Assembly: GCF_007096355.1 (NCBI RefSeq)
Contig: NZ_VKDF01000011.1
Location: 1-64,000, forward strand
Length of the DNA stretch: 64,000 bases
Reading direction: 5' to 3'
Origin: Paracoccus sp. M683
GTDB taxonomy: Bacteria > Pseudomonadota > Alphaproteobacteria > Rhodobacterales > Rhodobacteraceae
Position 1 is the first letter of the stretch. Every line of letters starts with the position of its first letter. Positions 41,539 to 49,908 of the stretch are shown here, piece after piece. Below the pieces are notes generated by a model, which saw nothing but the letters and a program-made list of their open reading frames with translations, did not search any database and had not been told where the DNA came from. The translations under genes and the position numbers were made by a program.

Positions 41539-42309
41539 ATGAACTTCCAGACCATCCAGTTTTCCATTCGCGACGGCATCGCCACGGTGGTGATGAACCG
41601 TCCCGATGTCATGAACGCGCTGAACAGCCAGATGCGGGCCGAGATCACGCAGGCCCTGACGGATCTTGGCCGCGATGTCCGATGCGTGGTGCTGACCGGG
41701 TCGGGCCGGGCCTTCTGCTCCGGTCAGGACCTGACGGATGCGGCGGCGGTGCTGGATATTCAGGCCACGTTGCGCGATGAATATGAACCGATGCTGCGGG
41801 CGATCACCGATTGCCCGGTGCCGGTGATCGCCGCCGTGAACGGCATTGCGGCCGGCGCCGGTGCCAATCTTGCCCTGGTTGCCGATGTGGTGATCGCCGC
41901 CGAAAGCGCCGCCTTTATCGAGGCCTTCACCCGGATCGGGCTGATCCCCGATGCGGGCGGCACATGGTTCATCCCGCGTCTGGTCGGCCATGCCCGCGCC
42001 ATGGGAATGATGCTGTTTGCCGATGCGATCCCGGCAAAACAGGCCGAGGACTGGGGGCTGATCTGGAAGGCGCTGCCCGATGCCGAATTTGCTGAAGGCG
42101 TGGCGACGGCGGCGCGCAAGCTGGCCAGCGGCCCCACCGGCGCCTATCGCAAGATCCGCACGCTGGTCAGCGCCTCGATGGATAATGATCTGGAGGATCA
42201 GCTGAAGCTGGAAGCACGGCTTCAGGGCGAGGCCGGAAAATCCGCCGATTTCAGCGAGGGCGTGCAGGCCTTTCTGCAAAAACGCCCGGCGCGATTCACC
42301 GGGCGTTAA
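41539..42309 (+). CDS. enoyl-CoA hydratase/isomerase, PaaG-like
   Basis: A 256-residue crotonase-fold enzyme. It shows the oxyanion-hole segment RAFCSGQDLTD at 58-67 and NGIAAGAGANLALVADVVIA near 102-121. FTRIGLIPDAGGTWFIPR near 129-146 carries the aspartate that PaaG (2-(1,2-epoxy-1,2-dihydrophenyl)acetyl-CoA isomerase) uses. The whole pattern favours PaaG over ordinary beta-oxidation hydratases, which have glutamates there. No other phenylacetate genes are nearby, so a general isomerase role is also possible. The start at 41539 follows GAGGGGGA. Confidence 0.8.
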   Translation: MNFQTIQFSIRDGIATVVMNRPDVMNALNSQMRAEITQALTDLGRDVRCVVLTGSGRAFCSGQDLTDAAAVLDIQATLRDEYEPMLRAITDCPVPVIAAVNGIAAGAGANLALVADVVIAAESAAFIEAFTRIGLIPDAGGTWFIPRLVGHARAMGMMLFADAIPAKQAEDWGLIWKALPDAEFAEGVATAARKLASGPTGAYRKIRTLVSASMDNDLEDQLKLEARLQGEAGKSADFSEGVQAFLQKRPARFTGR

Positions 42310-42334
42310 GCAGGTTGCAGGTCGGGCGCGTCCT

Positions 42335-43315
42335 CTAGCCGCGCGCCCGGCGACGACCGCCACGCCCCCCGCTTGCGGCTGCTGCGGCAGCGGCGGCCTC
42401 GGGGAAGGGGGTGCCTTCGTGAACGGCGTCGATCACCCGGCTGAAGCGGATCCAGTCGCCGCCATTGGCGTCATGGTTCATCAGGAAATTGGCGGCCTTG
42501 ATCGCCTCCATTTCCGCCGCGCGGACCGGGTTCATGATCGCGCTGGTCATGCCAGCGCCAATGGCCATGGGCAGGAAGGCCGCGTTGATGCCGTGGCGGT
42601 TGGGCAGACCAAAGCTGATATTGCTGGCCCCGCAGGTCGTGTTCACGCCCAGTTCCTCGCGCAGCTTGCGCACCAGTGCAAAGACCTGATGACCCGCCGT
42701 CGCCATCGCGCCGATCGGCATGACCAGCGGATCGACCACGATATCATGGGCCGGAATGCCGAAATCTGCGGCTCGTTCCACGATCTTTTTCGCCACGGCA
42801 AAGCGGACCTCGGGGTCTTCGCTGATGCCGGTGTCGTCGTTGGAAATCGCCACCACCGGCACGTTATATTTCTTGACCAGCGGCAGGACCAGTTCCAGCC
42901 GTTCCTCTTCGCCCGTCACGCTGTTCAGCAGCGGACGGCCCTTGCAGGCCTCTAGCCCCGCCTGCAGCGCACCGGGGACCGAGCTGTCGATGCACAGCGG
43001 CACATCGACCAGCGCCTGCACCCGGTTGATCAGTTCCGGCATCAGCATCGGCTCGACAAAGTTGTTGTCGGCATAGCGCGGGTCGGTGGCCATCTTGTTG
43101 GTGAAAACCGCGCCAGAGTTCACATCCAGAACCGTCGCCCCGCAGGCCACCTGTTCCAGCGCGTCCTTTTCGACGGTCGAGAAATCGCCCGCCTCAAGCT
43201 CCGCCGCCAGCTTCTTGCGGCCGGTGGGGTTGATGCGCTCGCCAATCACGCAGAACGGCTCGTCAAAGCCGATGATGACGGTCTTGGTGGCGGATTCCAG
43301 AACGGTGCGGGTCAT
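42335..43315 (-). CDS. methyltetrahydrofolate:cobalamin methyltransferase (MetH folate domain / MtrH-like)
   Basis: A 326-residue pterin-binding barrel. FCVIGERINPTGRKKLAAELEAG near the start, ATVLDVNSGAV, IDSSVPGALQAGLEA, LLNSVTGEEERLELVLPLVKKY, GIPAHDIVVDPLVMPIG and NTTCGASNISFGLPNR match the folate-binding domain of MetH and related corrinoid methyltransferases. It stands alone as one part of a split methionine synthase, as described for some Rhodobacteraceae, moving the methyl group from methyl-folate to a separate B12 protein. The last 25 residues are an Ala/Gly/Arg-rich tail that may be disordered. It is third in a run with a small 'virulence factor' gene and a folate reductase gene. 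Confidence 0.87.
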   Translation of the reverse strand: MTRTVLESATKTVIIGFDEPFCVIGERINPTGRKKLAAELEAGDFSTVEKDALEQVACGATVLDVNSGAVFTNKMATDPRYADNNFVEPMLMPELINRVQALVDVPLCIDSSVPGALQAGLEACKGRPLLNSVTGEEERLELVLPLVKKYNVPVVAISNDDTGISEDPEVRFAVAKKIVERAADFGIPAHDIVVDPLVMPIGAMATAGHQVFALVRKLREELGVNTTCGASNISFGLPNRHGINAAFLPMAIGAGMTSAIMNPVRAAEMEAIKAANFLMNHDANGGDWIRFSRVIDAVHEGTPFPEAAAAAAAASGGRGGRRRARG

Positions 43316-43330
43316 GTGTGGCCTTTCAGG

Positions 43331-44212
43331 TCAGGCGGCTTTCGCGTGGGAAAGCCAGTCGGTCGATGCGGTAATGCCGCCAAGCGGGAAGATATGCGCC
43401 GCCTCGATGGCGAAATCGGGATGTGCCGCCTTGTGGCGGGCGATGGCGGTGATGAAGTCGGTGGGCTGATAGGGCACCAGCAGTTTGGTCACGTCGCGGG
43501 CACGGCGTTGCAGCACGCGCAGGGATGGGCCGACGCCGCACATGATGGCGAATTTCAGCATGGTTTGCAGCTTGGCGGGGCCGGCGACGCCAATGCGGAT
43601 CGGCAGGTCAAGGCCCACCGATTGCAGCCGGTTTACCCAGTCGATCACCGGCGCGGCGTCGAAGCAGAATTGCGTGACGATGGCCATCTGCGCATCGGTC
43701 CGCCGTGCGAAATCGCGTTTCCAGCGCAGCGCCGTCATCACCTGCGCATCGCCGCCATCGGGGTCGATGTCGCGGTTGCCCTCGGGATGGCCCGCCACAT
43801 AAAGACGGTCGAAATCGCCAAACACACCCGTGTCCAGCATCTGCATCGAATCGGCAAATTCACCACGCGGCGCCGACAGCCCGCCGCCCAGCAGCAGGGC
43901 CTGGCGGGCGCCCGCATCGCGATAGGCCGAAACCCAGTCGGCCAGGGCCGCAGCCGAGGGCACGATGCGCGCGGGGATATGCGGGACGGGGGCGAAGCCC
44001 TCGCGCGCCAGCCGGGCAACGGTGGCCTGCATCTCGGCCGGTTCGGTGCCGTCGATATGGGCCACGAAAACCTGCGTCCCCGCCGGCAGCAGATCCCCGA
44101 ACGAGGGAATCTTCTCGGCCGTGCGTGGCATTACCTCGATCGAGGCCGCTTGCAGAAAGGCGGGCAGGGCCGAGCTTTTGTCCTTGGGCGTCCGAAATTG
44201 CATGAGCGACAT
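43331..44212 (-). CDS. methylenetetrahydrofolate reductase-like protein
   Basis: A 293-residue barrel protein related to MetF: EVMPRTAEKIPSFGDLLPAGTQVFVAHIDGT, PHIPARIV, QALLLGGGLSAPRGEFADSMQML, VAGHPEGNRDID and AQMAIVTQFCFDA all follow the MetF order. The N-terminal half is divergent from E. coli MetF, so it is a distant family member that makes or handles methyl-folate. Its product would be the substrate of the next gene. The start at 44212 has AAGG 9 bases upstream; 13 bases separate it from the preceding gene. Confidence 0.82.
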   Translation of the reverse strand: MSLMQFRTPKDKSSALPAFLQAASIEVMPRTAEKIPSFGDLLPAGTQVFVAHIDGTEPAEMQATVARLAREGFAPVPHIPARIVPSAAALADWVSAYRDAGARQALLLGGGLSAPRGEFADSMQMLDTGVFGDFDRLYVAGHPEGNRDIDPDGGDAQVMTALRWKRDFARRTDAQMAIVTQFCFDAAPVIDWVNRLQSVGLDLPIRIGVAGPAKLQTMLKFAIMCGVGPSLRVLQRRARDVTKLLVPYQPTDFITAIARHKAAHPDFAIEAAHIFPLGGITASTDWLSHAKAA

Positions 44213-44225
44213 GTTTGCAGCCTTT

Positions 44226-44510
44226 TCAAACCGGGTTCCAGCCGTCATTGGCGATGATCGCCTTCAGACGGTCTTTGTCGTATTCGGCCTCTAGCCGGGC
44301 GGCTTCGGCCTGCGGGTCGTCTCCTTCTACCGGGGCGCGGCGCCACTGGTTCAGGTAGTCGTCGGTGCCCGCCAGACCGGCCTTCATCGCGGCGCGGTCG
44401 ATGGCCTGTTCGAAACGCTCGGTCAGAATGACGCGCGTGGCGTTGCGGCCCTTGCCCTGGGTCACCTGGGCAGGGATGTCGCGCCAGTAAACAAGCGTCA
44501 GTCCGGACAT
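44226..44510 (-). CDS. 'virulence factor' family small protein
   Basis: A 94-residue protein beginning MSGLTLVYWRDIPAQVTQGKGRNATRVIL, the pattern of the small 'virulence factor' family (Pfam PF13769) that, as I recall, sits beside split methionine synthase genes in Rhodobacteraceae. The rest is helical and acidic/basic. The name is historical. The constant position in front of the folate reductase and the folate:corrinoid methyltransferase suggests a role in that methyl-transfer system. The start at 44510 follows GGAG; an 18-codon upstream extension is not supported. Confidence 0.82.
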   Translation of the reverse strand: MSGLTLVYWRDIPAQVTQGKGRNATRVILTERFEQAIDRAAMKAGLAGTDDYLNQWRRAPVEGDDPQAEAARLEAEYDKDRLKAIIANDGWNPV

Positions 44511-44661
44511 GCGGGGCTCCTCTTCTTCCGGTGTGAATAGGGCGGTGGCGGACCGGCTGATCATCCGCTTGCGACCATCACGCGGGCCATTTGCGACCTC
44601 GCCCGTCGCTTCATGGCGAAAGTGATGCAGACCCGCAACGGGTCGGGGCGTGAAACCTTTG

Positions 44662-44674
44662 CATGATCATCATG
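44662..44674. promoter_or_regulatory. 13-bp palindrome upstream of the GMC oxidoreductase gene
   Basis: CATGAT-C-ATCATG is a perfect 6-1-6 palindrome 46 bases before the start codon, within the 210-base gap that holds the divergent promoters. A candidate operator with no known binder. Confidence 0.35.
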
Positions 44675-44720
44675 AAGCAGGGCGTTGCCTCTGTCCCGCG
44701 GCGCCGCTAGCGTCCTGTTC

Positions 44721-46358
44721 ATGGCAGAAGATCTTCACGATTTCGGCGAACATGATTTCGTCATCATCGGCGCAGGCAGCGCCGGCTGCGTGCTGGCCAA
44801 CCGGCTGTCGGCCGATCCGCGCCACCGCGTCCTGCTGTTGGAGGCCGGGGGCAGCGACAACCGCTTTTGGGTGCATGTGCCGGTGGGCTATCTGTATTCG
44901 ATGGGCAATCCAGCCGTGGACTGGTGCTACAGGACCGAACCCGAGGCCGGGTTGAACGGGCGCGCGCTGAACTATCCGCGCGGTCGGGTGCTGGGCGGCT
45001 GTTCCTCGATCAACGGCATGATCTATATGCGCGGTCAGGCGGCCGATTATGACGGCTGGCGGCAGGCAGGCAATCCGGGCTGGGGCTGGGATGATGTGTT
45101 GCCCTTCTTTCGCCGGTCCGAGCGGCATTTCGGTGCGGCCAGCGAGGTGCATGGCACGACGGGCGAATTGCGGGTTGAACAGCAGCGGCTGAACTGGCCG
45201 ATCCTCGATGCCGTGGTCGAGGCGGCGCAGGAAATGGGCCTGCCTCTGCGCCCCGATTTCAACGATGGCGATAATGAGGGCGTGGGCTATTTCCCGGTGA
45301 ACCAGCGGCGCGGTCTGCGCTGGAACGCGCGCAAGGCTTTTCTGGATCCGGCAAGGGGCCGGCCCAATCTGCGGATCGAAACCGGCGCCCAGGCAGAACG
45401 GCTGCTGGTTCAGGATGGCCGCGTCACTGGCGTCATCTTTCGGCAGGGTGGCAGACGGTTGGCCGTTCGGGCAGCGGCCGAGGTGGTGCTGGCGGCGGGG
45501 GCGATCAACTCGCCCGCGCTGCTGGAACTGTCGGGCATCGGGGATGCGGCGCGGCTGTCGGCCATGGGCATCGCGCCGGTGCTGGACCTGCCCGGCGTGG
45601 GCGAGAATCTGCAAGACCATCTGCAATTGCGCAGCGTTTTTCGCATCAGCAATGCCCGCACGCTGAACGACCGGGCGGCGACGCTGTGGGGCAAGGCCGG
45701 GATCGCGCTGGAATATGCGTGGCGGCGGTCGGGACCGATGGCGATGGCGCCCTCGCAACTGGGGATTTTCGCGCGCTCATCCGATCGGTTCGAGACGGCG
45801 AATATCGAATATCACGTCCAGCCCCTGTCGCTGGACAAGTTCGGCGAGCCGCTGCACCCCTATCCGGGCCTGACGGTATCGGTCTGCAACCTGCGCCCCG
45901 AAAGCCGGGGCAGCAGCCATATCCGCAGCGCCGGTTTCAATGACGCGCCGGTCATTGCGCCGAACTATCTGTCGACCGCCGGCGATCGCGAGGTGGCGGC
46001 CGACTGTATCCGTCATGCGCGCCGGCTGATGGCCACGCGGCGGATGGCGGCATTCGCCCCGGTCGAGACCCTGCCCGGTGCGGAACTGCAATCGCAGCAG
46101 GAACTGGAACGTGCGGCAGGCGATGTCGGCACGACGATTTTTCACCCCGTCGGCACGACGAGAATGGGCGATGATCCGATGGCGGTGGTCGATGCCCGGC
46201 TGCGGCTGCGCGGGCTTGCCGGGCTGCGCATCGCGGATGCGGGCGTGATGCCGACAATCCCGTCGGGCAATACCCATGCCCCGGCCACGATGATCGGCGA
46301 AAAGGCGGCGGCGATGATCCTTGAGGACGCAAAGACCGGTGCTGTCACGACCGCCTAG
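44721..46358 (+). CDS. GMC family FAD-dependent oxidoreductase (choline/alcohol dehydrogenase type)
   Basis: A 545-residue flavoprotein. FAD-binding GAGSAGCVLANRLS is near residue 17 and LLLEAGGSDNR follows, then the first GMC signature RGRVLGGCSSINGMIYMRG near 96-114. The second GMC signature GAINSPALLELSGIG is near 260-275, and the active-site region reads IFHPVGTTRMG near 473 and VMPTIPSGNTHAPATMIGEKAA near the end. GMC dehydrogenases oxidise alcohols or choline; the physiological substrate is not readable. The start at 44721 is the first ATG, although no good ribosome site is seen. The amidohydrolase gene follows in the same direction after 41 bases. Confidence 0.9.
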   Translation: MAEDLHDFGEHDFVIIGAGSAGCVLANRLSADPRHRVLLLEAGGSDNRFWVHVPVGYLYSMGNPAVDWCYRTEPEAGLNGRALNYPRGRVLGGCSSINGMIYMRGQAADYDGWRQAGNPGWGWDDVLPFFRRSERHFGAASEVHGTTGELRVEQQRLNWPILDAVVEAAQEMGLPLRPDFNDGDNEGVGYFPVNQRRGLRWNARKAFLDPARGRPNLRIETGAQAERLLVQDGRVTGVIFRQGGRRLAVRAAAEVVLAAGAINSPALLELSGIGDAARLSAMGIAPVLDLPGVGENLQDHLQLRSVFRISNARTLNDRAATLWGKAGIALEYAWRRSGPMAMAPSQLGIFARSSDRFETANIEYHVQPLSLDKFGEPLHPYPGLTVSVCNLRPESRGSSHIRSAGFNDAPVIAPNYLSTAGDREVAADCIRHARRLMATRRMAAFAPVETLPGAELQSQQELERAAGDVGTTIFHPVGTTRMGDDPMAVVDARLRLRGLAGLRIADAGVMPTIPSGNTHAPATMIGEKAAAMILEDAKTGAVTTA

Positions 46359-46399
46359 CCCGTGTTAGCCTGCCGCTGCCGTCCCTGCCGGAGAATGCG

Positions 46400-48097
46400 A
46401 TGCTGACCCGCCGACTGTTCACCGCAACCGCCCTGTCATCCGGCGTTCTGGGGCTGGCGGGCTGTTTCGGCCAGCCCCCGCGCCCCGCCATGTTCGATCT
46501 GGGCGATGCGGCGGTGGACGCACATATGCATCTGTTCAACGGCCGCGATGTCCCGGCACGGGGATTTCTGTTGCAGGTCGTGTTTCGCGACATGGCAGGC
46601 AGCCTGCCCGGCGGCCTGTTGCAGCCGCTGGCGGATCTGATCGTCGGCTTTCTGCTTGCGGGCACGCGCACGGCCGGGCAGGAACTGGCCGACCGGCGCC
46701 CCGCCGCCCCGGTAGATGACCAGGCGCTGCTGGCCCGCGCCATCGACGACTATTACGGACAGGCCCGCACCCAGGCGCAAACCATGGTGGCACGGCGCTC
46801 GGTCCGGGCGGGCGGCGACGTTGCGGCAGGCTCTGCCATTCCTTTGCGGCAGCCCGATCTGATCCTGCTGGAGGAAATGTCGAAGGCAGCCGGTGTGCCG
46901 GTCGGTCAGGCCGCCGCTGGCATTCCCGCATCCGGGACCGGGGACGGCCCCGCGATCAGCCGCAATGCGGCGCGCCGGGCGGTGACTGCGCCCAGTATCG
47001 GCCAGCAGCTTGCACCGGGGCTGCTGAACCCGGATCGCAAGACTGTCGACGCCCAAAGCCTGAACCTTGCCGGCGTGCTGCAATGGGCCACGCTGATGAC
47101 GCAAGACAGGGCCGATATCTGGGGCAGGGCGGTTTCGCTTTATGGCAAGCCGCGCGAGGCGCGGATCTTTTGCAATTATCTCGTCGACATGGCGATGTGG
47201 CTGCAACCGGCCGAGCCGTTCCAGACAAGCAGAATGATCGACCAGATCAGTCTTGCCCAGCAATTGTCCCGGAACCAGCCCGAGGTGCTGGTGCTGAATT
47301 TCGTGCCCTTCTGTCCGCTGCGGGCGGCGATCGAGGGGCCGGCGGTATTGCAGCAGGTTCAGCGTGCGGTGCTGGATCACGGCTTTGCGGGGGTGAAGCT
47401 TTATCCCTCGATGGGGTTCCGGCCGGATGATAACAGCGCCATCAGCCTTGCCTATGCCAGCGACCGCGTGCGTCGCGACCCGCCACCGCGCCGGGCGCTG
47501 GATCAGGCTTTGGCGGCGCTGTATCGCTGGTGCGAGGATCAGGACGTGCCCATTGCCACCCATGCCTCGCACAGCTTTGGCGCGGGGCCGGGGACCGAGG
47601 CCTATTCGGCGCCCTGGCTCTGGGCGCCGGTTCTGGCCGATCATCCGGCGCTGCGGGTGAATCTGGCGCATTTCGGCGGCTTCGGCGCACATAATCCACA
47701 GCATTGGCAGGACGAGCTGGGCGAGATGATGGCCAGCGGCGCGCAGCTGTTCTTCGATACAGGCTATTGGATCGAGGCCGCGCGTGACGGGACGGGTGAG
47801 TTGCTGGCGCGCAGCCGCGCCTTTCTTGCGCGCTTTCCCCAGGCCGAGCGGCTGATGATGTATGGCAGCGACTGGCACATGATCGCACGAGAGCCTGATC
47901 ACACCGCCTATCATGGTGGGATGCGGGATTTTGTCACGGCACTTGCTGGCGGTGACCGCACGAAATCCCGCGCAATGATGGGCGGCAATGCGCTGCGCTG
48001 GCTGGGGCTGGACCGGCCGGACGGGGCGTCATTCCGGCGCTTGCAACGCCATCACGGCCGCCATCCGGTCTGGCGGGATCTGTTCGCGGCCGCCTAG
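46400..48097 (+). CDS. amidohydrolase family lipoprotein
   Basis: A 565-residue exported protein. The N-terminus MLTRRLFTATALSSG is basic with an RR pair. GLAGC (C22) is a lipobox, so the mature protein should be lipid-anchored, possibly after Tat export. The metal-binding barrel starts VDAHMHLFNG (residues 39-48) and continues GVKLYPSMGF, PIATHASHSFG, VNLAHFGGFG and MMYGSDWHMI, the histidine and aspartate pattern of amidohydrolase-2 (TIM-barrel) enzymes. A long insertion of about 200 residues between the first histidines and the rest is unusual. Substrate unknown. It may be co-transcribed with the GMC gene. Confidence 0.8.
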   Translation: MLTRRLFTATALSSGVLGLAGCFGQPPRPAMFDLGDAAVDAHMHLFNGRDVPARGFLLQVVFRDMAGSLPGGLLQPLADLIVGFLLAGTRTAGQELADRRPAAPVDDQALLARAIDDYYGQARTQAQTMVARRSVRAGGDVAAGSAIPLRQPDLILLEEMSKAAGVPVGQAAAGIPASGTGDGPAISRNAARRAVTAPSIGQQLAPGLLNPDRKTVDAQSLNLAGVLQWATLMTQDRADIWGRAVSLYGKPREARIFCNYLVDMAMWLQPAEPFQTSRMIDQISLAQQLSRNQPEVLVLNFVPFCPLRAAIEGPAVLQQVQRAVLDHGFAGVKLYPSMGFRPDDNSAISLAYASDRVRRDPPPRRALDQALAALYRWCEDQDVPIATHASHSFGAGPGTEAYSAPWLWAPVLADHPALRVNLAHFGGFGAHNPQHWQDELGEMMASGAQLFFDTGYWIEAARDGTGELLARSRAFLARFPQAERLMMYGSDWHMIAREPDHTAYHGGMRDFVTALAGGDRTKSRAMMGGNALRWLGLDRPDGASFRRLQRHHGRHPVWRDLFAAA

Positions 48098-48966
48098 CGG
48101 GGCGCAGCTGTCAGCTTTGCCTCTGCGGTGGCGGTGACGCCTTGTGTCGCGCTGCGGTTGCGGATCTGGCGCCAGATGAAGGCGGCGACGAAGATCGCGG
48201 TCAGGACCATGACGATGGTGGGTGCTGGGGCGCTGTCGATCCAGAAGCTGATCCAGACCCCGCCAAGGCAGGAAAACAGCGACACCGCCGATGCGGCCGC
48301 CAGCATCGCCTGCATCCGCCGGGTCAGCAGAAAGGCGATGGCGCCCGGCGCGATCAGCAGCCCGACGGCAAGGATGATCCCCACCGCCGACAGCATCGCC
48401 ACCACCGTCAGCGAGATCGCGGCCAGAAGGCCGTAATGCAGCCAGCGGACCGGCAGGCCGACGACCCGCGCCTGCACCGGATCAAAGCTGTGCAGGGCGA
48501 GGTCGCGCCAGTTTGTCAGGATGGCCGCGCTGACCAGCAGGGCGATGATGGCGGTGCGGATGATCTGCCCCTCGGTGACGCCGAAGATATTGCCGAACAG
48601 GATGTGATACAGATCCATCGACGAGGGGATCGCCACATAAAGCACCATCCCCGCCGCGAACATGCCCGACATGACCACGCCCAGGACCGTATCCTGCTTG
48701 ACCCGGCTGTTTTCCTGCAAGAATCCCGCCGCAAGTGCGCAAAGCACCCCTGCGACAAAGGCCCCCGCGACCAGAGGCGCGCCAAGGATATAGGCCAGCA
48801 CCACGCCCGGCAGGACCGCATGGCTGACGGCGTCGCCCATCAGGCTCCATCCCTTGAGGACGAGGAAGCAGGACAGCAGCGCCGCCGGCACGGCGATGAT
48901 TGCGGCGATGGTGAAGGCCTCGCGCATGAAGCCGTATTGAAAGGGTGCAAGCAGCCATTCGGTCAT
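48094..48966 (-). CDS. sitD: manganese/iron ABC transporter permease SitD
   Basis: A 290-residue permease of the metal ABC-3 family. Its N-terminus MTEWLLAPFQYGFMREAFTIAAIIAVPAALLSCFLVLKGWSLMGDAVSHAVLPGVVLAYILGAP is diagnostic, followed by about seven more membrane segments (SAVGIILAVGLLIAPGAIAFLLT). It pairs with SitC to form the channel. The start at 48966 overlaps the sitC stop by four bases. The C-terminal tail (TQGVTATAEAKLTAAPR) is cytoplasmic and variable. Last gene of sitABCD. Confidence 0.88.
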   Translation of the reverse strand: MTEWLLAPFQYGFMREAFTIAAIIAVPAALLSCFLVLKGWSLMGDAVSHAVLPGVVLAYILGAPLVAGAFVAGVLCALAAGFLQENSRVKQDTVLGVVMSGMFAAGMVLYVAIPSSMDLYHILFGNIFGVTEGQIIRTAIIALLVSAAILTNWRDLALHSFDPVQARVVGLPVRWLHYGLLAAISLTVVAMLSAVGIILAVGLLIAPGAIAFLLTRRMQAMLAAASAVSLFSCLGGVWISFWIDSAPAPTIVMVLTAIFVAAFIWRQIRNRSATQGVTATAEAKLTAAPR

Positions 48967-49829
48967 TCGGTCGCCCCTTCTCGCAGGGCCTGGGCGGCGC
49001 GGCGGCGGGCCGCCAGCGTGCCATGGGTGGGCGCAAAGACGAAGGCCGCAAGGAAGATCAGCGTTTGCAGCATCACGATGATGCCCCCCGTCGCACCGTC
49101 GAGGAAAAAGGACAGATAGGCCCCCACGCCCGAGGTGATGCTGCCGATGGCCACCGACAGCGCGATCAGCCGCGGAAAGCGGTCGGTCAGCAGATAGGCC
49201 GTGGCGCCGGGCGTGACCACCAGCGCCACCACAAGGAAGGCGCCCACCGTCTGCATCGCGGCCACCGTGCTGGCGGCCAGCAGCGTGAAGAACATCACCC
49301 GCAGCCGGCCGGGATGCAGCCCGATGGTGCGGGCATGGCTTTCGTCGAAGAAGACCGCCAGCAGGTCTTTCCATTTCATAAGCAGGATCGCCAGCGAGAC
49401 GAAGCCGATGATGGCCAGTTGCCGCACGTCCTCGGGCGTTATGGCCAGGATATTGCCCATGGTGATGCGCTGGATATCCACCGCAATCGGATCAAGCGAG
49501 ATCATGAACAGCCCCAGCCCGAAGAAGCCGGTGAAGATCAGCCCGATGATCGCATCCTCGCGCAGGCCCGTGCGGGTGTTCAGAAACAGCATGGTCAGCG
49601 CCGCCAGCCCGCCAGACAGGAACGCCCCAAGCGCGAAGGGCAGGCCCAGCATATAGGCACCGGCGACGCCGGGAACGATGGAATGCGAAAGGGCGTCGCC
49701 GATCAGGCTCCAGCCTTTCAGCATCAGATAGGCCGAGAGGAAGGCGCAGACGCCGCCGACAAGGGCCGAGACCCAGATGGCGTTGGCCATGAAGTCATAG
49801 CGGAAAGGGATCAGCAGCGTGTCGATCAT
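48963..49829 (-). CDS. sitC: manganese/iron ABC transporter permease SitC
   Basis: A 288-residue permease of the same family as SitD, beginning MIDTLLIPFRYDFMANAIWVSALVGGVCAFLSAYLMLKGWSLIGDALSHSIVPG. The core MQTVGAFLVVALVVTPGATAYLLTD is the conserved ABC-3 segment. The start at 49829 is chosen because the alternative ATG at 49841 abuts the hairpin of repeat copy B. Between sitB and sitC lie 79 bases that hold this repeat, unusual within an operon whose other junctions overlap; it may reduce expression of the permeases relative to SitA and SitB. Confidence 0.88.
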   Translation of the reverse strand: MIDTLLIPFRYDFMANAIWVSALVGGVCAFLSAYLMLKGWSLIGDALSHSIVPGVAGAYMLGLPFALGAFLSGGLAALTMLFLNTRTGLREDAIIGLIFTGFFGLGLFMISLDPIAVDIQRITMGNILAITPEDVRQLAIIGFVSLAILLMKWKDLLAVFFDESHARTIGLHPGRLRVMFFTLLAASTVAAMQTVGAFLVVALVVTPGATAYLLTDRFPRLIALSVAIGSITSGVGAYLSFFLDGATGGIIVMLQTLIFLAAFVFAPTHGTLAARRRAAQALREGATE

Positions 49830-49841
49830 GGCAGGCGCCAT

Positions 49842-49890
49842 GCGGGGGTTTCACACCCCCGCACCCCCGTGGGATATTTGCGTGAAGAAG
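49842..49890 (+). repeat. dispersed hairpin + GGATATTTG repeat, copy B (inside the sit operon)
   Basis: GCGGGGGT-TTCAC-ACCCCCGC is a perfect 8-bp stem followed by ACCCCCGTGGGATATTTG and GTGAAGAAG. Same layout as copies A and C. It is oriented opposite to transcription of sitABCD and separates sitB from sitC. Confidence 0.65.
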
Positions 49891-49908
49891 AACCGGTCTG
49901 CGTCATGG

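Noticed and set aside
44511..44720. SAM or SAH riboswitch before the split methionine synthase genes
   Set aside because: I looked for the expected stems and conserved segments in the 210-base divergent region and could not assemble one.
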